This document shows, piece after piece, positions 10,301 through 18,771 of a stretch of DNA of 64,000 nucleotides. The translations under genes were made by a program, and so were the position numbers. The notes under the pieces were generated by a model. The model worked only from the letters and a program-made list of their open reading frames with translations. It had not been told where the DNA came from and searched no databases. The stretch's first letter is position 1, and each line of letters begins with the position of its first letter. Source of the DNA: Ectobacillus sp042610425 (GTDB lineage Bacteria > Bacillota > Bacilli > Bacillales > Bacillaceae_G); contig NZ_JBGJZM010000001.1 of the NCBI RefSeq assembly GCF_042610425.1, positions 744,001-808,000 on the forward strand, in the 5' to 3' direction.

Positions 10301-11704
10301 TTCTCCGGGGAGTATCAGCCCCGAGCCCATAATTATACGAAGGTATTATTCGGAGAAGATTATGTATACAGAGCAGGAACGATTGGCACAGTTGCAGATA
10401 AGACAGCATTTGGGTATGTAAAAGGGTACGCTGCCGATAATAATATACAGATGCGAACCGCTGAGGTTGAACGGCTTGCAATGGGGTGTACCGGTGTAAA
10501 AAGAACGACAGGTCAGCATCCAGGCGGTATTATTGTTGTACCGGACTATATGGACATTTTTGACTTTACACCAATCCAATTTCCAGCTGATGATGTCGAT
10601 GCGGAATGGAGAACGACCCACTTTGATTTCCATTCTATTCATGATAATGTGCTAAAGCTAGACATACTTGGACACGATGATCCGACTGTGATTCGGATGC
10701 TACAAGACTTAAGTGGTATCGATCCGAAAACCATTCCTACGGATGATCCGGAAGTTATGAAAATTTTTTCTACAACCGAATCAATTGGAGTTACGCCAGA
10801 GCAGATTAATTGTAAAACGGGCACACTTGGAATTCCCGAGTTTGGTACAAAGTTTGTGCGACAAATGTTAGAAGAAACTAAGCCAACCACGTTCTCCGAG
10901 CTAGTTCAAATTTCGGGATTGTCTCATGGTACGGACGTATGGCTTGGAAATGCCAATGAACTAATCTATGATGGTACTTGTTCCTTGAGTGATGTAATCG
11001 GTTGTCGTGATGATATTATGGTCTATTTAATTTATCAAGGATTAGAGCCATCCATTGCCTTTAAAATTATGGAATCTGTTCGTAAAGGAAAAGGTGTACC
11101 AGAGGAATGGGAAGCAGAAATGAGAAAAAACAATGTTCCAGGTTGGTACATCGATTCTTGTAAAAAGATAAAATACATGTTTCCAAAAGCCCATGCTGCT
11201 GCATATGTATTAATGGCTGTTCGTATCGCTTATTTCAAAGTTCATTTTCCTCTCTTGTTTTATGCTGCCTATTTTACAGTGAGGGCGGATGATTTTGATG
11301 TTGAAGCAATGGCAAGTGGTTCAACTGCCATTCGTGCTAAAATTGATGAAATTGTGCAAAAGGGATTGGACGCATCAACGAAAGAAAAAAATCTACTTAC
11401 AGTTCTTGAAATGGCGCTAGAACTGTGTGAACGCGGGTTCTCCTTTAAAAAAGTGGATTTGTATCGTTCTAGTGCCACAGACTTTATTATTGACGGGCAA
11501 TCATTACTTATTCCATTCAATGCGATTGATGGACTCGGTACTAATGCAGCGTTAAATATCGTAAAGGCTCGCCAAGAAGGAGAATTTTTGTCAAAAGAAG
11601 ATTTGCAGCAACGGTCGAAAATTTCGAAAACAATCATTGCCTATTTAGATGGACAAGGATGTTTAGAATCACTACCAGACCAGAACCAACTCTCCTTCTT
11701 TTAA
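7397..11704 (+). CDS. polC: DNA polymerase III alpha subunit, PolC type
   Basis: The main replicative polymerase of low-GC Gram-positives, with built-in 3'-5' proofreading. TTG start at 7397 with GGGAGG seven bases upstream gives 1,435 residues, close to the 1,437 of B. subtilis. Domain order: N-terminal region, OB-fold, PHP domain (HLHTPMSQMD near residue 336), DEDD exonuclease inserted in the PHP (FDFETTGLS near 420 and the HNARFDMGFL block), then the polymerase with a zinc-binding Cys cluster (CPNC...CPKC near 910-940) and the catalytic PDIDLNFSGEYQ near 962. Monocistronic by its flanking terminators. Confidence 0.98.
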   Translation: MTIEKEQQERFHILLEQLALPRTLITNYLQDGSLQKLSVDKKQKSWCFYFSFPKIIPANVYELLERQLITSFSHIADVSFQIETIDSQYTEQDIQAYWSVCTNKISISPMFAYLRNQTPTMHGVKLVLTVKNELESMTIKKNLTKPICDQYESFGFPRFQLETKVEENIEEFQKFQEEKEQEDRKIVKEAIEAMDEVTKKGSSDETDDNQPLVIGLVMKREEEITPLHEIQEEEKRKTVQGYVFDVETKELRSGRTLLTFKITDYTDSIIVKMFSRDKEDIPAFQRMKKGMWVRARGSFQNDTFLRDLVMMAHDVNELKAPVRMDTAPESEKRIELHLHTPMSQMDAVTPVSALVSQAGKWGHPAIAVTDHAVAQSFPEAYSAGKKAGVKVIYGVEANLVNDGVPIAYNEVHRALEGETYVVFDFETTGLSAVYDTIIELAAVKVYQGEVIDRFERFANPHHPLSATTIDLTGITDDMVKDAPDVDAVLRDFEKWRGDHTLVAHNARFDMGFLQVGSKRYGLEKPMNPVIDTLELGRFLFPEMKNHRLNTLCKKLDIELLQHHRAIYDAEATGYMLAKMLKEVLAKDILYHDQLNDGMGQGDSYKRGRPNHVTLLATTQDGLKNLYKLVSLSHLKYYYRVPRIPRSVLKKYREGILVGTACDKGEVFEAMMQKAPEEVEELAGFYDYIEVMPPSVLKHLIEMELVQNTGQLHTILSNLVTLGKKLNKPVVATGNVHYLNPEDAIYRKILVNSQGGANPLNRHKLPAVHFRSTNEMLDEFSFLGEDLAKEVVVTNTHTVADMIGEVKPVKDELYTPRIEGAEEETRQMSYERARSIYGEELPEIVEARLEKELKSIIGHGFAVIYLIAHKLVKKSLDDGYLVGSRGSVGSSLVATMMEITEVNALPPHYVCPNCKNSEFFHDGSVGSGFDLPDKDCPKCGTTYKKDGHDIPFETFLGFKGDKVPDIDLNFSGEYQPRAHNYTKVLFGEDYVYRAGTIGTVADKTAFGYVKGYAADNNIQMRTAEVERLAMGCTGVKRTTGQHPGGIIVVPDYMDIFDFTPIQFPADDVDAEWRTTHFDFHSIHDNVLKLDILGHDDPTVIRMLQDLSGIDPKTIPTDDPEVMKIFSTTESIGVTPEQINCKTGTLGIPEFGTKFVRQMLEETKPTTFSELVQISGLSHGTDVWLGNANELIYDGTCSLSDVIGCRDDIMVYLIYQGLEPSIAFKIMESVRKGKGVPEEWEAEMRKNNVPGWYIDSCKKIKYMFPKAHAAAYVLMAVRIAYFKVHFPLLFYAAYFTVRADDFDVEAMASGSTAIRAKIDEIVQKGLDASTKEKNLLTVLEMALELCERGFSFKKVDLYRSSATDFIIDGQSLLIPFNAIDGLGTNAALNIVKARQEGEFLSKEDLQQRSKISKTIIAYLDGQGCLESLPDQNQLSFF

Positions 11705-11710
11705 CATGCT

Positions 11711-11739
11711 TTGCAAATCGCTATGTAATATGCTACAAT
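11711..11739 (+). promoter_or_regulatory. SigA-type promoter of the rimP-nusA-infB operon
   Basis: TTGCAA (11711-11716), 17-base spacer, TACAAT (11734-11739), starting 7 bases after the polC stop codon. It places a leader of about 200 nt in front of rimP. Confidence 0.7.
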
Positions 11740-11774
11740 ATTCTAGGGTAATCTCGGACAGTATATTTTGCGAA

Positions 11775-11798
11775 AAAGAGTGGGGAAACCCACTCTTT
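11775..11798 (+). terminator. Perfect 10-bp hairpin with GAAA loop in the rimP leader
   Basis: 11775-11784 pairs without mismatch with 11789-11798 around a GAAA tetraloop, then CGTTTTA. It lies downstream of the 11711 promoter, so it would terminate polC read-through and also act as an attenuator in the rimP-nusA leader. Confidence 0.65.
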
Positions 11799-11883
11799 CG
11801 TTTTACCACTAGCTTATTTAAGTGAGCGAGAGCTGTTCGCCTAATATAAAGATGTTTATAAGCACTTGCTGTTGTTTAATGGT

Positions 11884-11918
11884 AAAAGCCTGTTCTTGAA
11901 TGGTTTGCACGGGCTTTT
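11884..11918 (+). terminator. Second terminator-like hairpin in the rimP leader
   Basis: 11884-11892 pairs with 11910-11918 (nine pairs, one G-U) around a 17-base loop; the 3' arm ends in four T residues. It sits 35 bases before the rimP start. The leader therefore has two terminator-like stems in series. Confidence 0.45.
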
Positions 11919-11952
11919 GTTATCCTATTTCATAGCAGAGAGGAGGAACTTC

Positions 11953-12423
11953 ATGAGCAGAAAAGTGACAGAAATTGTAGAAGAAATCGCACAACCAATC
12001 ATAGATGAATTAAACTTGGAGCTCGTAGATTTGGAATACGTAAAAGAAGGGAAAGATTGGTTCTTACGTGTTTTTATCGATTCTGAAACAGGTGTTGATA
12101 TCGAAGATTGCGGCATGGTAAGTGAACGATTAAGTGAAGAGTTGGACAAACAAGATCCAATCCCTCATCTATATTTTCTAGATGTTTCGTCTCCGGGTGC
12201 AGAACGTCCTCTAAAAAAAGAGCAGGATTTTCATAAGGCAATAGGGAAACAAGTAGCTATTAAAACATATGAACCGATTGAGGATAGCAAACTGTTTGAA
12301 GGAAAGTTGCTTTCTTATACCGGTGAAACAGTTACACTAGCTATTATGATTAAAACACGTAAAAAAGAAGTACAAATTCCAATGAGTAAAGTTGCAAGCG
12401 CACGTCTTGCCGTTGCGTTTTAG
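11953..12423 (+). CDS. rimP: Ribosome maturation factor RimP
   Basis: Assists assembly of the 30S subunit. 156 residues from ATG 11953, which has a full AGGAGG six bases upstream; the open frame extends 29 codons further back, but that segment overlaps the leader hairpin. The N-terminal alpha/beta domain contains LELVDLEYVKEGKDWFLRVFID, and the C-terminal SH3-like barrel follows DVSSPGAERPLK (around residues 77-88). First gene of the operon that continues through nusA, rnpM, ylxQ and infB. Confidence 0.95.
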   Translation: MSRKVTEIVEEIAQPIIDELNLELVDLEYVKEGKDWFLRVFIDSETGVDIEDCGMVSERLSEELDKQDPIPHLYFLDVSSPGAERPLKKEQDFHKAIGKQVAIKTYEPIEDSKLFEGKLLSYTGETVTLAIMIKTRKKEVQIPMSKVASARLAVAF

Positions 12424-12441
12424 TTTAGAAGGGGGATCTCC

Positions 12442-13524
12442 ATGAGCACTGAATTACTAGATGCATTGCTCGTTTTAGAAAAAGAAAAAGGAATAGGCAA
12501 AGAGGTAATAATTGAAGCGATAGAAGCTGCTCTTATTTCTGCCTATAAACGAAATTTTAACCAAGCTCAAAATGTTAGAGTAAGCTTAAATCAAGAGGTT
12601 GGAACGATTCAAGTGTTTGCACGTAAGGAAGTTGTGGATAGCGTGTTTGATCCACGTTTAGAGCTTTCCATCGAAGAAGCACGACATATAAATTCTAATT
12701 ATCAAATTGGTGATATAGTTGAACTAGAAGTTACACCTAAAGACTTTGGTCGTATTGCTGCTCAAACTGCTAAACAGGTTGTAACGCAGCGCGTACGTGA
12801 AGCAGAACGAGGTGTTATTTACTCTGAATTTAGCGACCGCGAAGAAGATATTATGGTGGGAATCGTGCAACGTCAAGATGCCCGTTTTATTTATGTGAGT
12901 CTAGGTAAAGTAGAGGCTTTGCTTCCGCTAAATGAACAAATGCCAAATGAACAGTACAAACCTCATGAACGTATTCGAGTGTTCCTAACAAAAGTCGAAA
13001 AGACGACGAAGGGACCACAAATTTTCGTTTCTAGAACACATCCAGGATTATTAAAACGATTATTTGAACTAGAAGTTCCGGAAATTTATGATGGAACGGT
13101 TGAAATTCGTTCGGTAGCACGTGAGGCAGGCGATCGCTCCAAAATTTCCGTTCATTCTGATAACTTGAATGTTGATCCTGTCGGTTCTTGTGTGGGTCCA
13201 AAAGGTCAACGCGTACAACGTATTGTGAATGAACTTAAAGGTGAGAAAATTGATATCGTTCGCTGGTCCAATGACCCTGTTGAATATGTAGCGAATGCAT
13301 TAAGTCCTTCTCAAGTCTTGAAAGTGATTGTAAACGAAGAAGCAAAGGCTACAACGGTTATTGTTCCAGATCATCAACTTTCACTTGCGATTGGAAAACG
13401 CGGACAAAATGCTCGTCTAGCTGCTAAGCTTACTGGCTGGAAAATCGATATTAAGAGTGAAGAAGAGGCAAAGAAGGCAGGTTTATTGGACGAGTCTGAC
13501 GATATGGATTCTTCTCTTGAATAG
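12442..13524 (+). CDS. nusA: Transcription termination/antitermination protein NusA
   Basis: Binds RNA polymerase, promotes pausing and intrinsic termination, and links transcription to translation factors. 360 residues, slightly shorter than B. subtilis NusA (about 371). N-terminal polymerase-binding domain (residues 1-125), S1 RNA-binding domain (about 135-200, GIVQRQDARFIYVSLG), then two KH domains with GPKGQRVQRIVNEL and IGKRGQNARLAAKLTG. It lacks the C-terminal acidic repeats of the enterobacterial form, as is normal for Firmicutes. AAGGGGG precedes the ATG. Confidence 0.97.
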   Translation: MSTELLDALLVLEKEKGIGKEVIIEAIEAALISAYKRNFNQAQNVRVSLNQEVGTIQVFARKEVVDSVFDPRLELSIEEARHINSNYQIGDIVELEVTPKDFGRIAAQTAKQVVTQRVREAERGVIYSEFSDREEDIMVGIVQRQDARFIYVSLGKVEALLPLNEQMPNEQYKPHERIRVFLTKVEKTTKGPQIFVSRTHPGLLKRLFELEVPEIYDGTVEIRSVAREAGDRSKISVHSDNLNVDPVGSCVGPKGQRVQRIVNELKGEKIDIVRWSNDPVEYVANALSPSQVLKVIVNEEAKATTVIVPDHQLSLAIGKRGQNARLAAKLTGWKIDIKSEEEAKKAGLLDESDDMDSSLE

Positions 13525-13536
13525 AGGTGAAGTAGA

Positions 13537-13803
13537 GTGAGTATCAAAAAGGTTCCTTTACGTAAATGTATGGTAACGCAAGAAATGAAACCAAAACGTG
13601 AACTCATTCGCATCGTTCGTTCAAAAGATGGAGAAGTGTTCATTGATGAAACCGGCAAAAAGTCTGGTCGAGGTGCTTATTTGACAAAGGATAAAGAAGT
13701 AATCCTTCTTGCTCAAAAGAAAAATGTTATTGAGCATAATTTAAAGGCGAAAGTAGATCCCTCTCTATATGATCAATTGCTAGAAATGGTAAATGCCAAA
13801 TGA
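13537..13803 (+). CDS. rnpM: YlxR family RNA-binding protein (RNase P modulator RnpM)
   Basis: 88-residue DUF448/YlxR protein with GTG start 12 bases after nusA. Recognised by the signature KVPLRKCMVTQEMKPKRELIRIVR near the start and GKKSGRGAYL in the middle. Recent work renamed B. subtilis YlxR as RnpM because it binds and modulates RNase P; that is recalled family knowledge and not readable from this sequence. The stop overlaps the ylxQ start by four bases (ATGA), so the two are translationally coupled. Confidence 0.9.
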   Translation: MSIKKVPLRKCMVTQEMKPKRELIRIVRSKDGEVFIDETGKKSGRGAYLTKDKEVILLAQKKNVIEHNLKAKVDPSLYDQLLEMVNAK

Positions 13804-14111
13804 GCAATTGGGAATCACTGTTGGGACTTGCTAATCGAGCACGTAAGGTAATTTCGGGTGAAGAACTCGTTTTAAAGGAAGTTCGAAGCGGCAAAGCAAA
13901 GCTAATATTGCTCGCAAAGGATGCATCAGCGAACACAGCAAAACGCATTACAGACAAAACTAGCTACTACAAGGTACCACTTAAAACAGTCGAAACCCGG
14001 TACGTATTAGGGCATGCAATCGGGAAAGATGAACGAGTAGTTGTTGCTGTTCTGGATGAGGGCTTTGCGAAAAAGTTGCTAAGCATGCTCGATACAACTT
14101 ATCGGGGGTGA
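13800..14111 (+). CDS. ylxQ: YlxQ, L7Ae-family ribosomal protein homologue
   Basis: 103 residues of the L7Ae/L30e/S12e/Gadd45 superfamily, which binds kink-turn RNA. Seen in WESLLGLANRARKVISGEELVLKEVRSG and the following LILLAKDAS strand typical of the fold. Exact target unknown; sits in the translation-factor operon between rnpM and infB, overlapping rnpM by four bases. Starts with ATG at the overlap. Confidence 0.9.
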   Translation: MSNWESLLGLANRARKVISGEELVLKEVRSGKAKLILLAKDASANTAKRITDKTSYYKVPLKTVETRYVLGHAIGKDERVVVAVLDEGFAKKLLSMLDTTYRG

Positions 14112-14115
14112 AAGT

Positions 14116-16209
14116 ATGGCTAAAATTCGAGTGTATGAATATGCCAAACAGCAAAACGTGTCCACTAAGGATATTATTACAAAACTAAATGAAATGAATA
14201 TTGAGGTCTCCAATCATATGGCAATGTTAGATGAAGAAGTAGTGAATCAATTAGATAAGCAATTCAACGATACAGCAACGAAGAAGCCTTCCATCGTAGA
14301 AGAGTTTGATGAAGCAGAGAATGTAGAAGTTGTTCGAACTGCAAAGAAAAATAGTAATAAGAAAAAGAAAAGAGATAAAGACAAAAAGTCATCAGATACA
14401 CGTCAAGACCGTTATGCTACCTTACAAAAAGGACGTAAAACAGCTACGGATGTACCTGATAAAATTACTTTTGTTGGTTCACTTACAGTTGGAGAGCTTG
14501 CTAAAGAATTAGGAAGAGAACCTTCTGAAATTATTAAAAAGCTTTTCTTACTTGGAATTATGGCAACGATTAATCAAGATTTGGATAAAGATACGATTGA
14601 ATTAATTGCAAGTGAATACGGTATAGAAGTCGAAGAAGAAGTAGTTCTTGATGAAACTAACTTCGAAGACTTTATCGATGATCCAGATGAAGATGCTGAT
14701 CTTGTAGAGCGACCATCTGTTGTGACGATTATGGGACACGTCGACCATGGTAAAACGACTCTCCTTGATAGTATACGTCATTCAAAAGTTACAGAAGGCG
14801 AAGCAGGCGGTATTACGCAGCATATTGGTGCTTATCAAGTTGATGTGCATGGAAAGAAAATTACATTTTTGGATACACCAGGACATGCTGCTTTTACAAC
14901 GATGCGTGCCCGCGGTGCACTTGTAACAGATATTACCATTCTTGTAGTAGCAGCTGACGATGGGGTAATGCCACAAACAATTGAAGCAATCAATCATGCG
15001 AAAGCCGCTGAAGTACCAATTATTGTGGCTGTGAATAAAATGGATAAGCCTGCAGCTAATCCAGATCGTGTTATGCAAGAATTAACGGAGTATGGTCTAG
15101 TTCCAGAAGCTTGGGGTGGAGATACTATTTTTGTACAATTGTCTGCCCGTACTGGTGAAGGAATAGATAATTTGTTAGAAATGATTTTACTTGTTGGTGA
15201 AGTAGAAGAATGGAAGGCTAATCCAAATCGCTTAGCAATCGGAACGGTTATTGAGGCAAAGCTTGATAAAGGAAAAGGCCCTGTAGCTACTTTGCTTGTT
15301 CAAAATGGAACGCTACGTATTGGGGATTCCATTGTTGTGGGATCATCACACGGTCGTGTTCGTGCCATGGTAAATGACATTGGACGCCGCGTGAAAGAAG
15401 CAGGTCCATCCACTCCAGTTGAACTTACAGGTTTAAATGAAGTACCACAAGCTGGGGATCGTTTTATCGTATTCTCTGATGAAAAGAAAGCTCGTCAAGT
15501 TGGGGAAGCAAGAGCACAACGTGCCTTAATTGAGCAACGTGGTGATAAAGCGAAAGTAAGCTTAGAGGACTTATTCCAGCAAATCCAAGAAAATGAAATG
15601 AAAGAAATTAATCTGATTGTAAAAGCAGATGTACAAGGGTCTGTTGAAGCACTTGCTGGATCACTTCGTAAGATTGAAGTTGAAGGTGTGAAAGTAAAAA
15701 TTATTCATACCGGAGTAGGTGCAATTTCAGAATCTGATATTATTCTTGCATCCGCTTCAAATGCTATTGTAATCGGATTTAATGTTCGACCTGATGTGAA
15801 TGCGAAACGTACAGCAGAAGTGGAACATGTTGATGTTCGCTTACACCGCATTATATACAATGCCATTGAGGAAATTGAATCCGCAATGAAAGGGATGCTT
15901 GATCCAGAATATGAAGAAAAGATTCTTGGACAAGCGGAAGTACGCCAAGTATTCAAAGTATCGAAAGTTGGTTCTATTGCTGGTTGCTACGTAACAGATG
16001 GAAAAATCACTCGCGATAGTAGCGTACGTGTTATTCGCGACGGTATTGTTATTTATGAAGGACAGCTCGATACATTGAAACGTTTTAAGGATGATGTGAA
16101 GGAAGTTGCGCAAAACTACGAATGTGGTCTTACTATCGAGAAGTATAACGATATCAAAGAAGGCGACGTAGTTGAAGCGTTTGTTATGCAAGAAATTGAA
16201 CGTAAATAA
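14116..16209 (+). CDS. infB: Translation initiation factor IF-2
   Basis: GTPase that brings fMet-tRNA to the 30S subunit. 697 residues. N-terminal IF2_N domain (residues 1-50), a basic lysine-rich linker around 75-100, a second IF2_N copy (TVGELAKELGREPSEIIKKL), then the G domain: G1 GHVDHGKT from residue 207, DTPGH from 253, NKMD near 306. Domains II, III and the fMet-tRNA-binding C-terminal domain follow. Starts four bases after ylxQ with GGGGGTGAAAG. Confidence 0.98.
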   Translation: MAKIRVYEYAKQQNVSTKDIITKLNEMNIEVSNHMAMLDEEVVNQLDKQFNDTATKKPSIVEEFDEAENVEVVRTAKKNSNKKKKRDKDKKSSDTRQDRYATLQKGRKTATDVPDKITFVGSLTVGELAKELGREPSEIIKKLFLLGIMATINQDLDKDTIELIASEYGIEVEEEVVLDETNFEDFIDDPDEDADLVERPSVVTIMGHVDHGKTTLLDSIRHSKVTEGEAGGITQHIGAYQVDVHGKKITFLDTPGHAAFTTMRARGALVTDITILVVAADDGVMPQTIEAINHAKAAEVPIIVAVNKMDKPAANPDRVMQELTEYGLVPEAWGGDTIFVQLSARTGEGIDNLLEMILLVGEVEEWKANPNRLAIGTVIEAKLDKGKGPVATLLVQNGTLRIGDSIVVGSSHGRVRAMVNDIGRRVKEAGPSTPVELTGLNEVPQAGDRFIVFSDEKKARQVGEARAQRALIEQRGDKAKVSLEDLFQQIQENEMKEINLIVKADVQGSVEALAGSLRKIEVEGVKVKIIHTGVGAISESDIILASASNAIVIGFNVRPDVNAKRTAEVEHVDVRLHRIIYNAIEEIESAMKGMLDPEYEEKILGQAEVRQVFKVSKVGSIAGCYVTDGKITRDSSVRVIRDGIVIYEGQLDTLKRFKDDVKEVAQNYECGLTIEKYNDIKEGDVVEAFVMQEIERK

Positions 16210-16331
16210 TTTTATTGCAAGGCAAACGAATAAGAAATAAATCACGAATGATTCTGCTGTGTCTATTTTTCACTATACTTTGGTAGTTGATTTATAGATG
16301 CTGCAGTAGTGGTTTACAACGAGGTGATAGT
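16210..16331. other. infB-rbfA gap where ylxP is absent
   Basis: In B. subtilis and, as I recall, in the cereus group, the roughly 92-codon ylxP (DUF503) lies between infB and rbfA. Here only 122 bases separate them, with no ORF and no recognisable ylxP remnant. The gap holds a TATACT (16273-16278) that could be a promoter -10 but no matching -35 is clear. Confidence 0.6.
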
Positions 16332-16688
16332 ATGAAGCTACGTGCAAATCGCGTGGGAGAACAAATGAAAAAAGAAATGAGCGATATTATCGGTCGTAAA
16401 ATTAAAGATCCCCGTATTGGTTTTGTCACAGTAACAGACGTACAAGTGAGCGGCGATTTACAACTTGCAAAAGTTTATATTTCTGTTTTAGGTGATGAAG
16501 AGCAAAAACAGAACACGTTAAAAGGTTTAGCGAAAGCAAAAGGATTTATCCGTTCGGAAATTGGGCAACGCATTCGTTTGCGGAAAACACCTGAAATTAC
16601 GTTTGAATTTGATGAATCTATTGGCTATGGTAACCATATTGAGACGTTGCTACATGATATAAACAAACAAGATAAGAATGAAGAATAA
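16332..16688 (+). CDS. rbfA: Ribosome-binding factor A
   Basis: Late 30S maturation and cold-adaptation factor binding 16S helix 1. 118 residues from ATG 16332, preceded by ACGAGGTGATAG; the frame is open upstream but that part has no ribosome-binding site. The KH-type core is seen in KLRANRVGEQMKKEMSDII, DPRIGFVTVTDVQVSGDLQ and AKVYISVLGD. A terminator follows immediately. Confidence 0.96.
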   Translation: MKLRANRVGEQMKKEMSDIIGRKIKDPRIGFVTVTDVQVSGDLQLAKVYISVLGDEEQKQNTLKGLAKAKGFIRSEIGQRIRLRKTPEITFEFDESIGYGNHIETLLHDINKQDKNEE

Positions 16689-16689
16689 T

Positions 16690-16716
16690 GGATAGACACA
16701 GTCTATCCATTTTTTC
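16690..16716 (+). terminator. Intrinsic terminator after rbfA
   Basis: Perfect nine-pair stem (16690-16698 with 16702-16710), three-base loop, six T residues. Ends the rimP-rbfA operon. Confidence 0.85.
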
Positions 16717-16738
16717 TGCAAGTAAATGAGGTGTAAGA

Positions 16739-17662
16739 ATGAATGGAGTACTATTACTTAATAAACCAAAAGGGCTAACATCCCATGATTGTGTGTTCAA
16801 GATAAGAAAGCTTTTAAAGGAAAAACGAGTTGGACATACAGGAACTTTAGATCCAGATGTAACGGGTGTTCTTCCAATCTGTATTGGACGTGCTACAAAA
16901 ATTGCGCAATTTTTGACAAGTGATACGAAAACGTACGAAGGTGAAGTAACACTTGGATTCTCAACAACAACAGAGGATGCTTCTGGAGAAGTTGTGGAAC
17001 AAAAAGCCGTTGAACGAAACATTTCTCGCGATGAGGTGGAGGCTGTTTTAGCTTCACTGACCGGTACAATGAAAATGGTACCTCCCATGTATTCAGCAGT
17101 GAAAGTAAATGGAAAAAAATTATATGAATATGCTCGTGCAGGTCTCGAGGTTGAACGTCCCATTCGGGAAATTACTATCCATGAGTTTGCTCTATTAGAT
17201 GATCGGAAAGAGTTTACAGGCTCTCCTCTTTCGTTTTCCTTTCGCGTAACATGTAGTAAAGGCACATACGTACGAACGTTAGCTGTAATGATAGGAGAAC
17301 GGCTAGGATACCCAGCGCATATGTCTTCTTTAGTACGTACTGCTTCAGGACCATTTATGCTATCGGAGTGCGTAACATTTGAACAATTAGAAGAAAAAGT
17401 GCAAACTAATACAGTACAAGATATTTTGTATAGTATTGAACAATCGTTACAAACCTTTCCGAAAATCATCGTAAAGGATGAACAAATAGAAAAAGTAATG
17501 AATGGTGCTTTTCTTCCTAATTCGATGCACGATTATACCGGATACTCACTTGTTTGCGATCAAGTAGGTACATGCTTAGCGATTTATGAACAGCATCCAC
17601 AAAAGTCAAACGTATTAAAGCCTTTAAAAGTTCTTGTGAACAATCAAGAATTAAAGATATAA
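16739..17662 (+). CDS. truB: tRNA pseudouridine-55 synthase
   Basis: Makes pseudouridine 55 in the T-loop of tRNAs. 307 residues. The catalytic aspartate is in GHTGTLDPDVTGVLPICIG (around residues 35-53), the N-terminal motif LLNKPKGLTSHD is present, and the KVNGKKLYEYAR and CSKGTYVRTLA blocks complete the family signature; the C-terminal PUA-like part is short. GAGGTG precedes the ATG. Confidence 0.96.
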   Translation: MNGVLLLNKPKGLTSHDCVFKIRKLLKEKRVGHTGTLDPDVTGVLPICIGRATKIAQFLTSDTKTYEGEVTLGFSTTTEDASGEVVEQKAVERNISRDEVEAVLASLTGTMKMVPPMYSAVKVNGKKLYEYARAGLEVERPIREITIHEFALLDDRKEFTGSPLSFSFRVTCSKGTYVRTLAVMIGERLGYPAHMSSLVRTASGPFMLSECVTFEQLEEKVQTNTVQDILYSIEQSLQTFPKIIVKDEQIEKVMNGAFLPNSMHDYTGYSLVCDQVGTCLAIYEQHPQKSNVLKPLKVLVNNQELKI

Positions 17663-17786
17663 TGAGCAGTGGATGCTAGAAGATTATATAGAAAAAGTGT
17701 GAAACAAAAACGAGGCAATAGTTCATTATTTTGTTACAGTGTGGACACTTTTCGTACTCTAGTTTCACTATTAGTAAAGGTGGATC

Positions 17787-18734
17787 ATGCGTGTGAAGGT
17801 AATTCATTTAACTCATCCTACGAATATGAAAATGCTTGATTTAGAACCTGCAGTAATGGCGTTAGGGTACTTTGATGGGATTCATCTTGGTCATCAAAAG
17901 GTCATTTTAACGGCTAAGGAGATTGCGGAAAAACTCGGATATAAGAGTGCTGTTATGACTTTTTACCCCCATCCATCTGTCGTCCTTGGCAAAGATAAAG
18001 CAAAAGTCAAATCCATTACACCTTTATCTGTAAAGGAACAAATACTTGGTGCGATGGGTATTGATATTATGTATGTTGTTAAGTTTGACAGCACATTTGC
18101 TACGCTGCTTCCGCAACAGTTTATCGATGATTATGTAATCGGTTTACATATTAAACACGTTGTTGCAGGCTTTGATTTTACTTACGGTCGTCTTGGAAAG
18201 GGAACGATGGAGACGATGCCATTTCATTCCAGAGGGGAGTTTACACAAACTGTGATTGAAAAAGTCGAATTTCAAGATGAAAAGGTGAGTTCCACCTTAC
18301 TGCGTTCCCTCATACAAGAAGGAAAAATGGATGAAATCCCTACTATTCTTGGCAGAAGATATCAAATAGCAGGTACTGTCGTTCATGGTGATAAACGCGG
18401 TAGACAAATTGGGTTTCCAACTGCAAATGTACAAGTGTCTTCGGACTTTATGCTTCCGCCTACAGGTGTGTATGCTGTTCGCATGAAAGTAAAGGACACG
18501 TGGTTTAACGGTGTATGTAACGTTGGCTATAAACCAACATTCCAACAGAAAGAGAAAGCGTTGTCTGTAGAAGTACATCTCTTTTCATTTGACGACATTA
18601 TTTATAATGAATCGGTTGAAGTAGAGTGGCATTTTCGGATTCGCCCTGAAAAGAAATTTCATGAAGTAGAAGAACTCGTTGCTCAAATCGCACAGGATAA
18701 ACAAATGACATTGCAATATTTTAAGGAGCAATAA
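17787..18734 (+). CDS. ribF: Bifunctional riboflavin kinase / FAD synthetase
   Basis: Phosphorylates riboflavin to FMN and adenylylates FMN to FAD. 315 residues (ribC in B. subtilis naming). The FAD-synthetase nucleotidyltransferase domain covers the first 180 residues with ALGYFDGIHLGHQKV, and the flavokinase domain follows with GDKRGRQIGFPTANV and GVYAVR. ATG 17787 has AAAGGTGGAT upstream. The gap before it contains an inverted pair of eight bases (AAAAGTGT/ACACTTTT) of uncertain role. Confidence 0.96.
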   Translation: MRVKVIHLTHPTNMKMLDLEPAVMALGYFDGIHLGHQKVILTAKEIAEKLGYKSAVMTFYPHPSVVLGKDKAKVKSITPLSVKEQILGAMGIDIMYVVKFDSTFATLLPQQFIDDYVIGLHIKHVVAGFDFTYGRLGKGTMETMPFHSRGEFTQTVIEKVEFQDEKVSSTLLRSLIQEGKMDEIPTILGRRYQIAGTVVHGDKRGRQIGFPTANVQVSSDFMLPPTGVYAVRMKVKDTWFNGVCNVGYKPTFQQKEKALSVEVHLFSFDDIIYNESVEVEWHFRIRPEKKFHEVEELVAQIAQDKQMTLQYFKEQ

Positions 18735-18742
18735 GAACTTAC

Positions 18743-18771
18743 TTGCTTTTCGTTATAAAAAGTAGTATTCT
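18743..18771 (+). promoter_or_regulatory. SigA-type promoter of rpsO
   Basis: TTGCTT (18743-18748), 17-base spacer, TATTCT (18766-18771), giving a leader of about 85 nt before rpsO. Bacillus-type S15 leaders often bind S15 for autoregulation; I cannot assign that fold here with confidence. Confidence 0.55.

Noticed and set aside
11884..11918. Coding start of rimP 29 codons upstream of 11953
   Set aside because: The extension spans a leader hairpin, has no ribosome-binding site, and the AGGAGG at 11941 fits 11953.
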